From Tropicimonas sediminicola (GTDB lineage Bacteria > Pseudomonadota > Alphaproteobacteria > Rhodobacterales > Rhodobacteraceae), in the NCBI RefSeq assembly GCF_900188335.1, contig NZ_FZOY01000002.1, positions 186,001-250,000 of the forward strand: a DNA stretch of 64,000 nucleotides, in the 5' to 3' direction. Below the pieces are notes generated by a model. It made no database searches. It was not told where the DNA came from and saw only the letters and a program-made list of their open reading frames with translations. The position numbers and the translations under genes were made by a program. Positions 20,734 through 30,234 of this stretch are shown here, one piece after another. Numbering within the stretch: position 1 is the stretch's first letter; each line of letters opens with the position of its first letter.

Positions 20734-21567
20734 ATGTTCGGTTCGGGGGAAGAATTCCAGACAAGTCAGGGTGCGAGCGCGGTCTCGTTGATCGATGCGG
20801 TCTTCCGTTGGTGCAAGGCACTGAAGGGAGAGGACACCATCGAGTCCGCGCTCGCGGCAATCGCCAAGGGTGTGGGAGCCGAGGCAATGACCCTTTCGCG
20901 GGTCCGGCACGGGAGCTTTCAGGCAGCGAAATGCGTGACTTACGACACGTTGTCGAGCGCGTCGCCGAAGCCGCGCCTGACCCGTTCCTTCGCGGCATCG
21001 ATCCTCAGCGAGTTCATGTCGATCGCGCGCTCCGGCACCGTCTGGCTGCGCTCCGTCGTCGAGGTGGAGACCGATCCCGCGCTGGATCTGTTTCACTCCC
21101 GGCGCAAGCTTCAGGAACTGGTGGTCATTCCACTTCAGACGGATCACGGCTTTTCCGATTTCGTGGAATTTCATTTCCTGGATCCGCTTTCGCGCAATCA
21201 GCATGCATTGCTCAATATGCTTGCAGAGACCCTCAGCGAGGCCTGGCGAAATCGTAGCCACGGGGTTTTCGCGGCCTGTGCGCTGGAGGACAAGCGGCAG
21301 GAGCGCGATTTCGACTCGGTCGACCTTCTCGGGCATGAAAACCCGGCACGTCTGAGCCGGGCGGAGTACCGGGTCTGCCTGCTGCTGAGCCGCGGTCTGC
21401 CCAACAAGGGGATCTGCGAAGAGCTCTCGATCTCGAACGCCACTCTGCGGACGCACCTGCGCAACGTCTATGCCAAGACCTCGACAGATGGGATGCCGGA
21501 CCTGCTCTACCTCCTTCTCAAGGGTCCGAGGCAGCGTCCGCAGGGCGACCTGCGGCGGATCGCGTGA
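20734..21567 (+). CDS. LuxR-type transcriptional regulator
   Basis: A 277-aa protein. Residues 207-264 form a LuxR/FixJ HTH (LSRAEYRVCLLLSRGLPNKGI, then ATLRTHLRNVYAKT as recognition helix). Residues 1-190 form a ligand or signal domain of GAF-like size without clear motifs. It is not a response regulator, since no receiver Asp pocket is seen. The ATG at 20734 has GGGG 7 bases upstream; 20698 is an in-frame alternative. Its place between tadC and the prepilin peptidase suggests control of the pilus genes. Confidence 0.85.
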   Translation: MFGSGEEFQTSQGASAVSLIDAVFRWCKALKGEDTIESALAAIAKGVGAEAMTLSRVRHGSFQAAKCVTYDTLSSASPKPRLTRSFAASILSEFMSIARSGTVWLRSVVEVETDPALDLFHSRRKLQELVVIPLQTDHGFSDFVEFHFLDPLSRNQHALLNMLAETLSEAWRNRSHGVFAACALEDKRQERDFDSVDLLGHENPARLSRAEYRVCLLLSRGLPNKGICEELSISNATLRTHLRNVYAKTSTDGMPDLLYLLLKGPRQRPQGDLRRIA

Positions 21568-21574
21568 GCCCGGC

Positions 21575-22045
21575 ATGGAACTCCTGCCCCTGCTCCTCGC
21601 GGCCCCGCTCATGCTCTGGATGGCCTATGGCGACCTTCGCTACATGCGCATCCCCAACCGGCTGGTCGGCGCGCTGGTCCTGATCTTCGTCCTCTCGGTG
21701 CCGTTCCTTCCCGTCGAGTCCTCGATGGAACGGCTGGTCGCGGCGCTCTTCGTGCTGGCCGTCTGCTTTGCCGCCTTCGCGGTGGGCTTCTTCGGCGGCG
21801 GCGACGCCAAGGCGCTGGCGGCGATGATGCTGCTGATCCCGCCGGGGACGCTCAACCTCTTCGGCCTCGTCCTGTCGGTGTCGATCGTGCTGGGCCTAGG
21901 CCTCGTGCTGACGCTCCGCGCCGCACCGGGGGCGCAACAGGCCAGATGGGTCGCGCTCCGCGCCCGGGGCATGTTCCCGATGGGCGTGTCCATCGCCATG
22001 GCCGGGTTGATCCATCCCTTCGCGGTGACGGCGCTCGCCTTCTAG
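21575..22045 (+). CDS. cpaA: Prepilin peptidase CpaA/TadV
   Basis: A 156-aa polytopic aspartic protease that cleaves Flp and TadE/G leaders. The two catalytic Asp motifs are visible: GDLRYMRIPN near residue 16, and the FGGGDAK (GxGD) motif near 71. It has about five membrane segments and no N-methyltransferase domain, as expected for a Tad-type peptidase. It starts 7 bases after the LuxR gene, so the two are probably co-transcribed. Confidence 0.92.
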   Translation: MELLPLLLAAPLMLWMAYGDLRYMRIPNRLVGALVLIFVLSVPFLPVESSMERLVAALFVLAVCFAAFAVGFFGGGDAKALAAMMLLIPPGTLNLFGLVLSVSIVLGLGLVLTLRAAPGAQQARWVALRARGMFPMGVSIAMAGLIHPFAVTALAF

Positions 22046-22063
22046 CCCTGCATTCCGGCCCGA

Positions 22064-22084
22064 ATGCGACCGCGATGGTCGCAT
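22064..22084. promoter_or_regulatory. 8-bp hairpin between cpaA and dddP
   Basis: Perfect arms ATGCGACC (22064-22071) and GGTCGCAT (22077-22084) around a 5-base loop, with no T run after. It could be a weak terminator of the pilus genes or an operator for dddP. Confidence 0.35.
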
Positions 22085-22141
22085 CCGGACCTGACAGCCG
22101 CGCCATGGCGGGCCGAGCCTGTGGGAACAGGAGGCCGCGCC

Positions 22142-23470
22142 ATGAACCTTCACTCCCGAGACCGCCGCAAGATCGACCCCAGCCGGGGCGCCACCCTTGC
22201 CGACGGCAGCCCCAACGACAACGACCGCATCGAGATCGGCCCGACGCTGCTGGCGTTGCGGGAATGGGAGGCGGCGGGGCTCGCCCTGCCCGACCTGGCC
22301 GAGATGCGGCGCTATCGCTGGCAGCGATTGACCCGGCACATCGTGGACCGCGACTACGGCGGCCTGCTGATGTTCGACCCGCTCAACATCCGCTACGCCA
22401 CCGACACCACCAACATGCAGCTCTGGAACGCGCACAACCCGTTCCGGGCCTGCCTGCTCTGCGCCGACGGGCACATGGTACTCTGGGAGTATCGCAATGC
22501 ACCGTTCCTGGCCGATCACAACCCTCTGGTGCGCGAGGTCCGGTCCGGGGCCTCGATGTTCTATTTCTCCGTCGGCGACCGTGGTCCCGAGGCGGCGCGC
22601 GACTTCGCGGGACAGGTGGCGGAGGTGATGGCCGCCCATGCCGGCCGCAACCACCGGCTGGCGGTGGACAAGATCATGATGCACGGGCTCCGCGCGCTGG
22701 AGGCCGCGGGGTTCGAGGTCATGGACGGCGAGGAGGTGACGGAGCACGCGCGCGCCGTGAAAGGGCCGGACGAGATCCGGGCCATGCGCTGCTCCATCCA
22801 CACCTGCGAGGCCTCGATGGCCGCGATGGAGGCAGCGGCCCGGCCTGGCTTGAGCGAGGACGAGATCTGGGCCGTACTCCATTCCGAGAACATCCGGCGC
22901 GGCGGCGAGTGGATCGAGACCCGCCTGCTCTCCACCGGCCCGCGCACCAACCCGTGGTTCCAGGAATGCGGGCCTCGGGTGCTGCAGCCGAACGAGATCC
23001 TCGCCTTCGACACCGACCTGATCGGCCCCTACGGCATCTGCACCGACATCTCCCGCACCTGGTGGATCGGCGACGCGCCCCCGCGGCAGGACATGGTGGC
23101 GGCGATGCGCCACGCGGTGGAGCACATCACCGAGAACATGGCGATGCTCCGCCCCGGGGTGACGATCGGAGAGCTGGTCAGGGGCGGCCACCAGCTCGCG
23201 CCCGAATACTGGGCGCAGAAATACTCCTGCAAGTTCCACGGTGTCGGGCTCTGTGACGAGTGGCCCCACGTCGATTATCCCGACCACTACCACGAGGGCG
23301 CCTGGGACCACGCGCTGGAGGCGGGCATGGTGCTTTGCGTCGAGGCGCTGGTCGGAGAGGTCGGCGGGGATTTCTCGATCAAGCTGGAAGACCAGGTGCT
23401 GATCACCGAGGACGGATTCGAGAACCTGACCTCCTACCCTTTCGACGACAGGTTGATGGGCGGCGCCTGA
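22142..23470 (+). CDS. dddP: Dimethylsulfoniopropionate lyase DddP (M24 fold)
   Basis: A 442-aa protein that follows the known Roseobacter DddP sequence closely from its start (RKIDPSRGATL, PNDNDRIEIGPT, DYGGLLMFDPLNIRYATD, NMQLWNAHNPFRA). DddP cleaves DMSP to acrylate and dimethyl sulfide. The metal ligands of the solved enzymes are all present with a constant offset of 5: Asp290, Asp292, Asp302, His366, Glu401 and Glu416, plus Asp372, the proposed catalytic base. An M24 creatinase-like N-terminal domain comes first. AGGAGG precedes the ATG. The gene stands alone, 96 bases after cpaA, with no other ddd or dmd gene in the window. Confidence 0.93.
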   Translation: MNLHSRDRRKIDPSRGATLADGSPNDNDRIEIGPTLLALREWEAAGLALPDLAEMRRYRWQRLTRHIVDRDYGGLLMFDPLNIRYATDTTNMQLWNAHNPFRACLLCADGHMVLWEYRNAPFLADHNPLVREVRSGASMFYFSVGDRGPEAARDFAGQVAEVMAAHAGRNHRLAVDKIMMHGLRALEAAGFEVMDGEEVTEHARAVKGPDEIRAMRCSIHTCEASMAAMEAAARPGLSEDEIWAVLHSENIRRGGEWIETRLLSTGPRTNPWFQECGPRVLQPNEILAFDTDLIGPYGICTDISRTWWIGDAPPRQDMVAAMRHAVEHITENMAMLRPGVTIGELVRGGHQLAPEYWAQKYSCKFHGVGLCDEWPHVDYPDHYHEGAWDHALEAGMVLCVEALVGEVGGDFSIKLEDQVLITEDGFENLTSYPFDDRLMGGA

Positions 23471-23538
23471 TCGGCGCGGGGCAGGCCACGCCCCTTGCGC
23501 CCCGTCCCGAGGATGTTTCCCAACCTGTGATGGCGACG

Positions 23539-24414
23539 TCAGTAGCGGGCGACGAGGCCGCGGTGGTCGGAGCCGAGCAAGGGGCGCAGCGTTGTGGCAC
23601 CGCGATTGCCGGCCGGGATCAGGACGTGGTCGATCGGCAGCACGAGCACGGGGTTGAGCGGAAAGCTCGGGCGCACCTTGCCGGCACGCTCCGCTCCGAT
23701 GCTCGAGGCGATCCGGCGCATGGTGTGGGACCAGGGAACCATGTTGAGATCACCGCCCAGAACCACCGGCCCGTCGAGCCGGTCCAGCACCTTCAGCCGA
23801 TGGCGGACGTGGGCTGCCTGGCCGAAGGGCCAGGGCCATTCGAGATGGAGCGAGACGACCCAGGTCCGTCCCTCCGGTGTCTCGACCTGGAGGGCGGCGA
23901 GCCCCTCGCGGCAGATCTCGGAACCCTCGACGGGGGGCCAGCGGGTGGCCAGCGCCACCGAGCCGACCCGCGTGGGTTCGCAGACCCGCGCGTGGGGCAG
24001 GATATCGGAGAGGTTGTCCAGCATCCCCCGCACCTCGGGCATGAGTTCCTGGAGCGTGAGCACGTCCGGCGCCACCTCGCGGATATCGGCTTCGAGCGCG
24101 GAGGTGTCGGCGATCCGGTAGGACATGTTCTTCTGGTAGACCGTGACCGTCTCCGGCGGCGGTGAGACGGTCTCGTAGCGGGTATAGGCCATCAGCACCG
24201 GCAGCGAGATCAGCGCAACCGGCACCAGCCAGAGCGGCGAGGCCACACCGGTGAGCCATCCGAGGGCGATCCAGAGCGCTCCGATAAGGGTCACCGGCCC
24301 GCGCAGCACCGCCAGCGATTCCCCCGCCGGATGCAGCGGGCCGAGAAACCCGCCGGCCAGAACGGCAAAGCCGCAGACGGCGACGGCCCAGAAGATCACG
24401 CTCCAAATGCTCAT
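23539..24414 (-). CDS. Endonuclease/exonuclease/phosphatase family membrane protein
   Basis: A 291-aa protein with three membrane segments in the first 75 residues and then an EEP domain. Motifs are YQKNMSYR (Asn96), LQELMPE (Glu123), SLHLEWPWP, GGDLNMVPW and the C-terminal SDHRGLVARY. The domain probably faces the periplasm. Family members hydrolyse phosphodiesters or phosphomonoesters; the substrate is unknown. It is divergent from the hydrolase-OsmC gene. Confidence 0.85.
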   Translation of the reverse strand: MSIWSVIFWAVAVCGFAVLAGGFLGPLHPAGESLAVLRGPVTLIGALWIALGWLTGVASPLWLVPVALISLPVLMAYTRYETVSPPPETVTVYQKNMSYRIADTSALEADIREVAPDVLTLQELMPEVRGMLDNLSDILPHARVCEPTRVGSVALATRWPPVEGSEICREGLAALQVETPEGRTWVVSLHLEWPWPFGQAAHVRHRLKVLDRLDGPVVLGGDLNMVPWSHTMRRIASSIGAERAGKVRPSFPLNPVLVLPIDHVLIPAGNRGATTLRPLLGSDHRGLVARY

Positions 24415-24535
24415 TGGCTCAAGCTCCGGTTACGGCCCGTCACCTTCCCGTGACGCGGGTGACACAGGCCTTTTGTTCGGTGTGCCGCAGCACCACCCTT
24501 CGATCAAGCACGCAATCGCCCCCGGGAGAAACAGC

Positions 24536-25744
24536 ATGGAACGGATCACCTTCGAAGGTGCTCACGGCACGCCGCTGGCCGCCAGGCTCGACATGCCGGA
24601 AGGGCCCCACCTGACCACGGCCATCTTTGCCCATTGCTTCTCCTGCACCAAGGACATCGCCGCCGCCCGGCGGATCGCGCAACGTCTGGCGGGCATGGGG
24701 ATAGCCGTGCTGCGGTTCGATTTCACCGGGCTGGGGCATTCCGAAGGCGAGTTCGCCAACACGACCTTCACCTCGAACGCAGGGGACCTGAAGGCCGCCG
24801 CGGCCTACCTCGAGGCGCGCGGCATGGCGCCGACGCTGATGATCGGCCATTCGCTGGGCGGGGCCGCGGTCCTCAAGTCGGCGGGCGAGGTCGACAGCCT
24901 CAAGGCGGTGGTCACGATCGGCGCGCCCTTCGAGCCCGGCCACGTCACCCACCATTTCGCCGACGCCCTGCCCCGGATCGAGGCCGAGGGGATGGCGCCG
25001 GTCGACCTCGGCGGGCGGTCCTTCTGCATCGGGCGCGACTTCGTCGAGGATGTGCTGAAGGCCGATCTCGCGCCCCATATCGCCAACCTCCGCAAGGCGC
25101 TGCTGGTGCTGCACGCGCCGCGCGACTCGGTCGTGGGCATCGACAACGCGACGCGCATCTTCATGGCGGCACGTCACCCCAAGAGCTTCGTCACCCTCGA
25201 CGATGCGGATCACCTCGTCAGCCGGGCCGCGGATGCCGAATACGCCGCCGAGGTGATCGCGGCCTGGGCCGGACGCTATATCGAGCTGCGCCCGCCCGCG
25301 CCGCCCCCCGGCGCGCCGGAAGGGGTGGTCCGGGCCTCGGAAGCGGATCCCGACGGCTTCCTGCAGGACATCAGCCACGGGCCGCGCCACCATACGCTCG
25401 CAGACGAGCCTCTCGCCTATGGCGGCACGGATCGCGGAATGTCGCCCTACGGGTTCCTGTCGGCGGCGCTGGCAGCCTGTACCTCGATGACGATCCGCAT
25501 GTATGCCCGCCGCAAGGAATGGCCGCTGGAGCATGTCTCGGTCGACGTGACGCACGAGAAGGTCCATGCGCAGGACAGCGACCTGACGGGTCCGAACCGG
25601 ATCGACAGGTTCACCCGCCGGATCCGGCTCGAAGGGCCACTGGATGCCGGGCAGCGCGCACGGCTGCTCGACATCGCGGACCGTTGCCCGGTGCACAAGA
25701 CATTGGAAGCCGGCGCCAGGGTCGAGACGGCCCTGATCGACTGA
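24536..25744 (+). CDS. Alpha/beta hydrolase-OsmC fusion protein
   Basis: A 402-aa two-domain protein. Residues 1 to about 250 form an alpha/beta hydrolase with nucleophile Ser106 in GHSLGG and a plausible Asp-His pair (HAPRDSVVG and DDADHLV). Residues about 270-402 form an OsmC/Ohr domain with its two cysteines, Cys315 (ALAACTSMTIRMYARRK) and Cys384 (DRCPVHKTLE), the thiol peroxidase pair. The fusion is known in many bacteria; its joint role, perhaps hydrolysis or reduction of lipid hydroperoxides, is an inference. A GGGAGAA site precedes the ATG. Confidence 0.9.
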   Translation: MERITFEGAHGTPLAARLDMPEGPHLTTAIFAHCFSCTKDIAAARRIAQRLAGMGIAVLRFDFTGLGHSEGEFANTTFTSNAGDLKAAAAYLEARGMAPTLMIGHSLGGAAVLKSAGEVDSLKAVVTIGAPFEPGHVTHHFADALPRIEAEGMAPVDLGGRSFCIGRDFVEDVLKADLAPHIANLRKALLVLHAPRDSVVGIDNATRIFMAARHPKSFVTLDDADHLVSRAADAEYAAEVIAAWAGRYIELRPPAPPPGAPEGVVRASEADPDGFLQDISHGPRHHTLADEPLAYGGTDRGMSPYGFLSAALAACTSMTIRMYARRKEWPLEHVSVDVTHEKVHAQDSDLTGPNRIDRFTRRIRLEGPLDAGQRARLLDIADRCPVHKTLEAGARVETALID

Positions 25745-25765
25745 CGTCCCCTGCCTGCACCGGCC

Positions 25766-26626
25766 TCACAGGTCGAACACGTCCTTCGTCAGCTCGCTCT
25801 TGTCGGTGTCGTCGAAACGGATCGTTACGTTGGCGAATGACACGATGGCGTCCTCGTCATCCTGCCGGATCGTCAGCTGCGAGAATTTCGACGCGCCCTT
25901 GTTGATCTGGACGATGTCCTCGGAGGCGTCGAAATCGTCGATCTTGTCGCTGCCGTCGCCCCGGGTGAAGACGAACGTATCGGCCCCGTTGCCGCCCTCA
26001 AGCTCGTCATTGCCGGTGCCGCCGATGAGGCGGTCATTGCCATTGCCCCCGTCGAGATCGTCCCGACCCGCGCCGCCGCTCAGCATGTCCCTGCCGCCGT
26101 CGCCGTCGAGGTCGTCGTTCCCGTTGCCGCCGTAGAGCTTGTCATTGCCCTTGCCGCCATCGAGGTCGTCTGCGCCGCTTCCGCCTTTCAGCAGGTCGTT
26201 GCCACCGCCGCCGTCGATGTCATCATTGCCGTTGCCGCCGTAGAGCTCGTCGTTCCCGCCGGCGCCGCTGTCGTCATCGTCGTCGTCACCGTCGAGGTCA
26301 TCGTCGCCGTCGCCGCCATAAAGCACGTCGTCGCCCCCCTCGCCCTCGAGGTCGTCGTCGCCATCGTCGCCGTAGAGCACGTCATTGCCGCCGCCACCGT
26401 CCAGATCGTCGGCGTCGGCGCCGCCGCGCAGGACGTCCCGGCCCGCACCGCCCTCCAACTCGTCCTCTCCGGCGCCGCCGCGCAGCTCGTCCGCACCGTC
26501 ACCGCCGTAGAGATCGTCGTCGCCGCCGTAGCCATAGAGCATGTCGCTCCCGCCGAGACCCTTGATCACATCGTCCCCCGGCCCGCCTTTCAGCACGTTG
26601 TTCTTGCCGTTCCCCTTGATGGTCAT
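25766..26626 (-). CDS. Asp-rich RTX calcium-binding repeat protein
   Basis: A 286-aa protein made almost wholly of RTX nonapeptides (GG-x-G-x-D-x-L/I-x), about 20 copies from residue 5 to 215, followed by a C-terminal domain ([20 protein letters not shown], then VRFDDTD-like end) typical of type I secreted proteins. The middle holds a run of six Asp. There is no N-terminal signal peptide. ATG 26626 is preceded by GGAAGGG. No type I secretion genes lie in the window. Calcium-driven folding outside the cell is expected from the family. Confidence 0.85.
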   Translation of the reverse strand: MTIKGNGKNNVLKGGPGDDVIKGLGGSDMLYGYGGDDDLYGGDGADELRGGAGEDELEGGAGRDVLRGGADADDLDGGGGNDVLYGDDGDDDLEGEGGDDVLYGGDGDDDLDGDDDDDDSGAGGNDELYGGNGNDDIDGGGGNDLLKGGSGADDLDGGKGNDKLYGGNGNDDLDGDGGRDMLSGGAGRDDLDGGNGNDRLIGGTGNDELEGGNGADTFVFTRGDGSDKIDDFDASEDIVQINKGASKFSQLTIRQDDEDAIVSFANVTIRFDDTDKSELTKDVFDL

Positions 26627-26835
26627 CGAAATGCGCCCTTCCAAATGCGTTGAAACATGGACGCAGGCTAGCCGATGAATCCTCGCCGGATCATCACGTT
26701 TTCCTGTGCGCTCCGGGTGTCCCCATCGGACCGGCGGAATGCCGCCGTGGACGGCGGCAATCTCTGCCCGTCCGGCGGCTGGACTTTTGGCCGGGGCACC
26801 TCCAAGGTCGCGCTGTTCACGAAGGAGAAACCGGC

Positions 26836-27777
26836 ATGGCGCGGCGCAAGATCATCATCGACACCGACCCCGGCCAGGACGACGCGATCGCGATCCTGCT
26901 GGCGCTGGCCAGCCCCGAGGAGCTGGAGGTGCTTGCGATCACCGCGGTGGCGGGCAACGTGCCGCTGGCGCTGACCTCGCGCAACGCACGGGTGATCTGC
27001 GAGCTGGCCGGGCACACCGACGTGCCGGTCCACGAGGGCGCCGACCGGCCGATCCGGCGGACGCTGGTGACCGCCGAGCATGTCCACGGCAAGACCGGGC
27101 TCGACGGCGCCGACCTGCCCGACCCGAAGATGCACATGGCCGCCCAGCCGGCGGTGGAAGCGATCATCCACCACGTCCGCCGCGAGCCGCCTGGCACGGT
27201 AACCCTCTGCCCGCTGGGGCCGCTGACCAACATCGCGCTGGCCTTCGAACGCGCCCCCGACATCGTCGAGCGGCTGGCCGGGATCGTGTTGATGGGCGGC
27301 GCCTATTTCGAGGTCGGCAATGTCACGCCGGCCGCCGAGTTCAACATCTACGTCGACCCGGAAGCCGCGGATATCGTTATGAACTCCGGGACCGACATCA
27401 CGATCCTGCCGCTCGATGCGACACACCAGGCGCTGATCACGCGGCCCTGGCTCGACGAGCTCGCCAAGGTCGACACGCCGGTGGCGCGCGCCGCCTGCGG
27501 CTGGCTCGACTTCTTCGAGCGCTACGACATGGAGAAGTACGGCGGCGCCGGCGGCCCGCTGCACGACCCCTGCGTGATCGCCTACCTGTTGAAGCCGGAG
27601 CTGTTCGAGGGGCGGCACATCAACGTCGAGATCGAGACGCTCAGCGAGCTGACCCGCGGCATGACCGTCGCCGACTGGTGGGGCGTTACCGACCGCGCGC
27701 CCAACGCGACCTTCATCGGCAAGGTCGACGCGGAGGGGTTCTTCGACCTGCTCCTGGAAAGGCTGGCCCGCCTGTGA
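26836..27777 (+). CDS. Nucleoside hydrolase (inosine-uridine preferring type)
   Basis: A 313-aa enzyme that hydrolyses ribonucleosides to ribose and base. The DTDPGQDD motif (residues 9-16) supplies the calcium ligands Asp11, Asp15 and Asp16. [27 protein letters not shown] and the Asp/His of [10 protein letters not shown] complete the site. GAAGGAGA precedes the ATG. It overlaps the next gene by GTGA, so the three genes to 28741 form an operon. Confidence 0.94.
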   Translation: MARRKIIIDTDPGQDDAIAILLALASPEELEVLAITAVAGNVPLALTSRNARVICELAGHTDVPVHEGADRPIRRTLVTAEHVHGKTGLDGADLPDPKMHMAAQPAVEAIIHHVRREPPGTVTLCPLGPLTNIALAFERAPDIVERLAGIVLMGGAYFEVGNVTPAAEFNIYVDPEAADIVMNSGTDITILPLDATHQALITRPWLDELAKVDTPVARAACGWLDFFERYDMEKYGGAGGPLHDPCVIAYLLKPELFEGRHINVEIETLSELTRGMTVADWWGVTDRAPNATFIGKVDAEGFFDLLLERLARL

Positions 27778-28289
27778 CGGTAGAGATCGCCCCCCACGAC
27801 CCGGCCTGGGCCTGGCTCGCCGAGGGCGAGGCGGAGCGCTGGAGCGCGGCGCTCGGCCCGGCGCTGGTTGCGCTGCATCACATCGGCTCCACCTCGGTCG
27901 ACCGGCTCGCGGCGAAACCGATCATCGACCTTCTCCCGGAGATCGCCCCCGGCACCGATCCCGACAGCCTGCGCCCCGCCATCGAGGCGCTTGGCTACGA
28001 GTGGATGGGGGAATACGGCCTGCCGGGCCGCCGTTATTGCCGGCGCAACGACCCGCGCACCGGCCGGCGGCTGTTCCATGCCCATTGCTGGCTGTCCGGC
28101 AGCCCCGAGATCCGCCGCCACCTCGCCTTCCGCGACGCGCTGCGCGCCGATCCCCTGCTCGCAACCGCCTATGAATCCCGCAAACGCCATTGCGCCTCGC
28201 TGCACGCGGAGGATCACGCCGCCTACGGCGCCTGCAAGGCCACCTGGATAGACACAGCCGAAGCCCGAGCCCTGGAGGGTCTGGAATGA
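27774..28289 (+). CDS. GrpB family (nucleotidyltransferase-fold) protein
   Basis: A 171-aa protein with the UPF0157/GrpB pattern: HIGSTSVDRLAAKPIIDLLPE (residues 39-59), then RLFHAHCWLSGSPEIRRHLAFRDALR. GrpB proteins have a nucleotidyltransferase-like fold with no proven reaction. It begins with GTG overlapping the TGA of the nucleoside hydrolase and ends in an ATGA overlap with the GNAT gene, so expression is coupled. Confidence 0.88.
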   Translation: MTVEIAPHDPAWAWLAEGEAERWSAALGPALVALHHIGSTSVDRLAAKPIIDLLPEIAPGTDPDSLRPAIEALGYEWMGEYGLPGRRYCRRNDPRTGRRLFHAHCWLSGSPEIRRHLAFRDALRADPLLATAYESRKRHCASLHAEDHAAYGACKATWIDTAEARALEGLE

Positions 28290-28741
28290 AGACCAAGCTG
28301 CACATGGCCCGCGCCGAAGACCTGTCCAGACTGCTCGGCATGGTCGCGTCCTTCCATGACGAGACCGGGATCGAGCAGGACGAAACCACCCGCACCGCGG
28401 CGCTTGCGCCGCTGCTCGAGGGCTCGCCCCACGGCGTCGTGTACATCATCGGCCCGCGCAACGCGCCGGTGGGCTATATCGCGATCAGCTTCGGCTGGTC
28501 GATCGAGATGGGCGGGATCGACGGCTTCGTCGACGAGTTCTGGATCCGCCCCGCCGTGCGCGACAAGGGCATGGGCGGCGAGGCGCTGTCCGCCCTGGTC
28601 CCGGCGCTGCGCGAAGCGGGCGTCAAGGCGCTGCACCTCGAAGCCGACCGCGAGAGCCCTGTCGATGCGCTCTACCGCCGGCTCGGTTTCGAACGGCGGG
28701 ATCGCTACTGCCTGATGACCGCAGACCTGCGCCACCCCTGA
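28286..28741 (+). CDS. GNAT family N-acetyltransferase
   Basis: A 151-aa acetyltransferase. The acetyl-CoA loop is [15 protein letters not shown] (about residues 92-106), preceded by the strand VDEFWIRPA and followed by [21 protein letters not shown]. It is the last gene of the nucleoside hydrolase-GrpB-GNAT operon. The acceptor is unknown. Confidence 0.88.
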   Translation: MKTKLHMARAEDLSRLLGMVASFHDETGIEQDETTRTAALAPLLEGSPHGVVYIIGPRNAPVGYIAISFGWSIEMGGIDGFVDEFWIRPAVRDKGMGGEALSALVPALREAGVKALHLEADRESPVDALYRRLGFERRDRYCLMTADLRHP

Positions 28742-28785
28742 CATCGGCCCACGGGCCACCTATGTTTCCTCTCAAGGAGACGCCC

Positions 28786-30228
28786 ATGCCCCTCGAGATC
28801 CCGTTCGACAACAGTTATGCCCGCCTGCCGGAGCGCTTCTACGTGCGCCAGCCGCCGGTGCCGGTGCGCGCCCCGGAACTTCTGCTGCTCAACCGCGGGC
28901 TTGGGGCCGAGCTTGGGATCGACCCGGACGCGCTGCAGAGCCCCGAGGGCGTGCAGGTGCTGGCCGGCAACGCGGTGCCGAGCGGCTCCGACCCGCTGGC
29001 GCAGGCCTATGCCGGACACCAGTTCGGGGGCTTTTCGCCGGTGCTGGGCGACGGCCGCGCGCTGCTGCTGGGCGAGATGGTCGACAGCCAGGGCCGCCGC
29101 CGCGACATCCAGCTCAAGGGCTCCGGCCCCACCGCCTTCAGCCGGCCGGGCTCGGACGGACGCTCGCCACTCGGCCCGGCGATCCGGGAGTTCATCGTCA
29201 GCGAGGCGATGCACGCGCTTGGCATCCCTTCGACCCGCTCGCTCGCCGTGGTCGCCACCGGTGAGCGTGTCCGGCGCGTCGAGATCGAGCCGGGCGGCGT
29301 GCTGACGCGGATCGCGTCGAGCCACATCCGCGTCGGCACCTTCCAGTTCTTCGCCGCCCGTGGCGACGCCGAGGCCGTCCGGCTGCTCGCCGAGCACGTC
29401 ATCGCCCGCCACTACCCCGAGGTCGAGGGCCCGCTGGGCCTGCTGGACGCCGTCATCGCGCGGCAGGCGCAGCTGGTGGCTCAGTGGATGGGCGTGGGCT
29501 TCATCCACGGGGTGATGAACACCGACAACACCTCCATCTCCGGCGAGACCATCGACTACGGCCCCTGCGCCTTCATGGACAGCTACCACCCGGCGACGGT
29601 CTATTCCTCGATCGACCATCAGGGGCGCTATGCCTACCAGAACCAGCCGGACATCCTCGCCTGGAACCTCGCCCAATTCGCCACCTCGCTGCTGCCGCTG
29701 ATCGACCCCGACCAAGAGACCGCGATCACCGCCGCACAAGCCGCGATGGAGCGCTACCCGGCCCTTGTCCGCCGGCACTGGAGCGCGGTCTTCCGCGCCA
29801 AGATCGGGCTGGTGACCGAACAGCCGGGCGACGACGCGCTGATCGGCGACCTGCTGGCGCGGATGGTCGAGGGCCAGGCCGATTTCACCAACACCTTCCG
29901 CGCCCTGGCAGCCGGAACGCCCCGCGACGAGTTCCTTGACCCGGCCGCCTTCGACGCCTGGGAGGCGGACTGGCGCAAGCGCCTCGAGCAGGACACCGCG
30001 CCCGACCGGCTGCAGGCCCGGCTCCGGGCCGCAAACCCGGCGATCATCCCGCGCAACCACCGCGTCGAACAGGCCATCGACGCAGCAACACAGGGCGATA
30101 TGGCCCCTGCCGCCCGGCTCGTTGCGGCCCTGTCCCGCCCCTTCGAGGACCTCGCGGAGGACGACGCGGATCTTGCCCGCCCGCCGACCGAGGCCGAGCG
30201 CGTGCACCGGACCTTCTGCGGCACCTGA
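28786..30228 (+). CDS. selO: Protein adenylyltransferase SelO (YdiU)
   Basis: A 480-aa pseudokinase-fold AMPylator that transfers AMP to proteins in redox control. Seen are [45 protein letters not shown] and [25 protein letters not shown] (inverted active site with Asn and Asp metal ligands). The C-terminus ends in FCGT, with Cys where eukaryotic SelO has selenocysteine. AAGGAGA precedes the ATG at 28786; an earlier in-frame ATG at 28762 lacks a site. Confidence 0.95.
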   Translation: MPLEIPFDNSYARLPERFYVRQPPVPVRAPELLLLNRGLGAELGIDPDALQSPEGVQVLAGNAVPSGSDPLAQAYAGHQFGGFSPVLGDGRALLLGEMVDSQGRRRDIQLKGSGPTAFSRPGSDGRSPLGPAIREFIVSEAMHALGIPSTRSLAVVATGERVRRVEIEPGGVLTRIASSHIRVGTFQFFAARGDAEAVRLLAEHVIARHYPEVEGPLGLLDAVIARQAQLVAQWMGVGFIHGVMNTDNTSISGETIDYGPCAFMDSYHPATVYSSIDHQGRYAYQNQPDILAWNLAQFATSLLPLIDPDQETAITAAQAAMERYPALVRRHWSAVFRAKIGLVTEQPGDDALIGDLLARMVEGQADFTNTFRALAAGTPRDEFLDPAAFDAWEADWRKRLEQDTAPDRLQARLRAANPAIIPRNHRVEQAIDAATQGDMAPAARLVAALSRPFEDLAEDDADLARPPTEAERVHRTFCGT

Positions 30229-30234
30229 CCGGGC

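Noticed and set aside
25766-26626. Repetitive DNA taken for a CRISPR array
   Set aside because: Repeats are in-frame codons of RTX nonapeptides, with no conserved direct repeat and unique spacer pattern.
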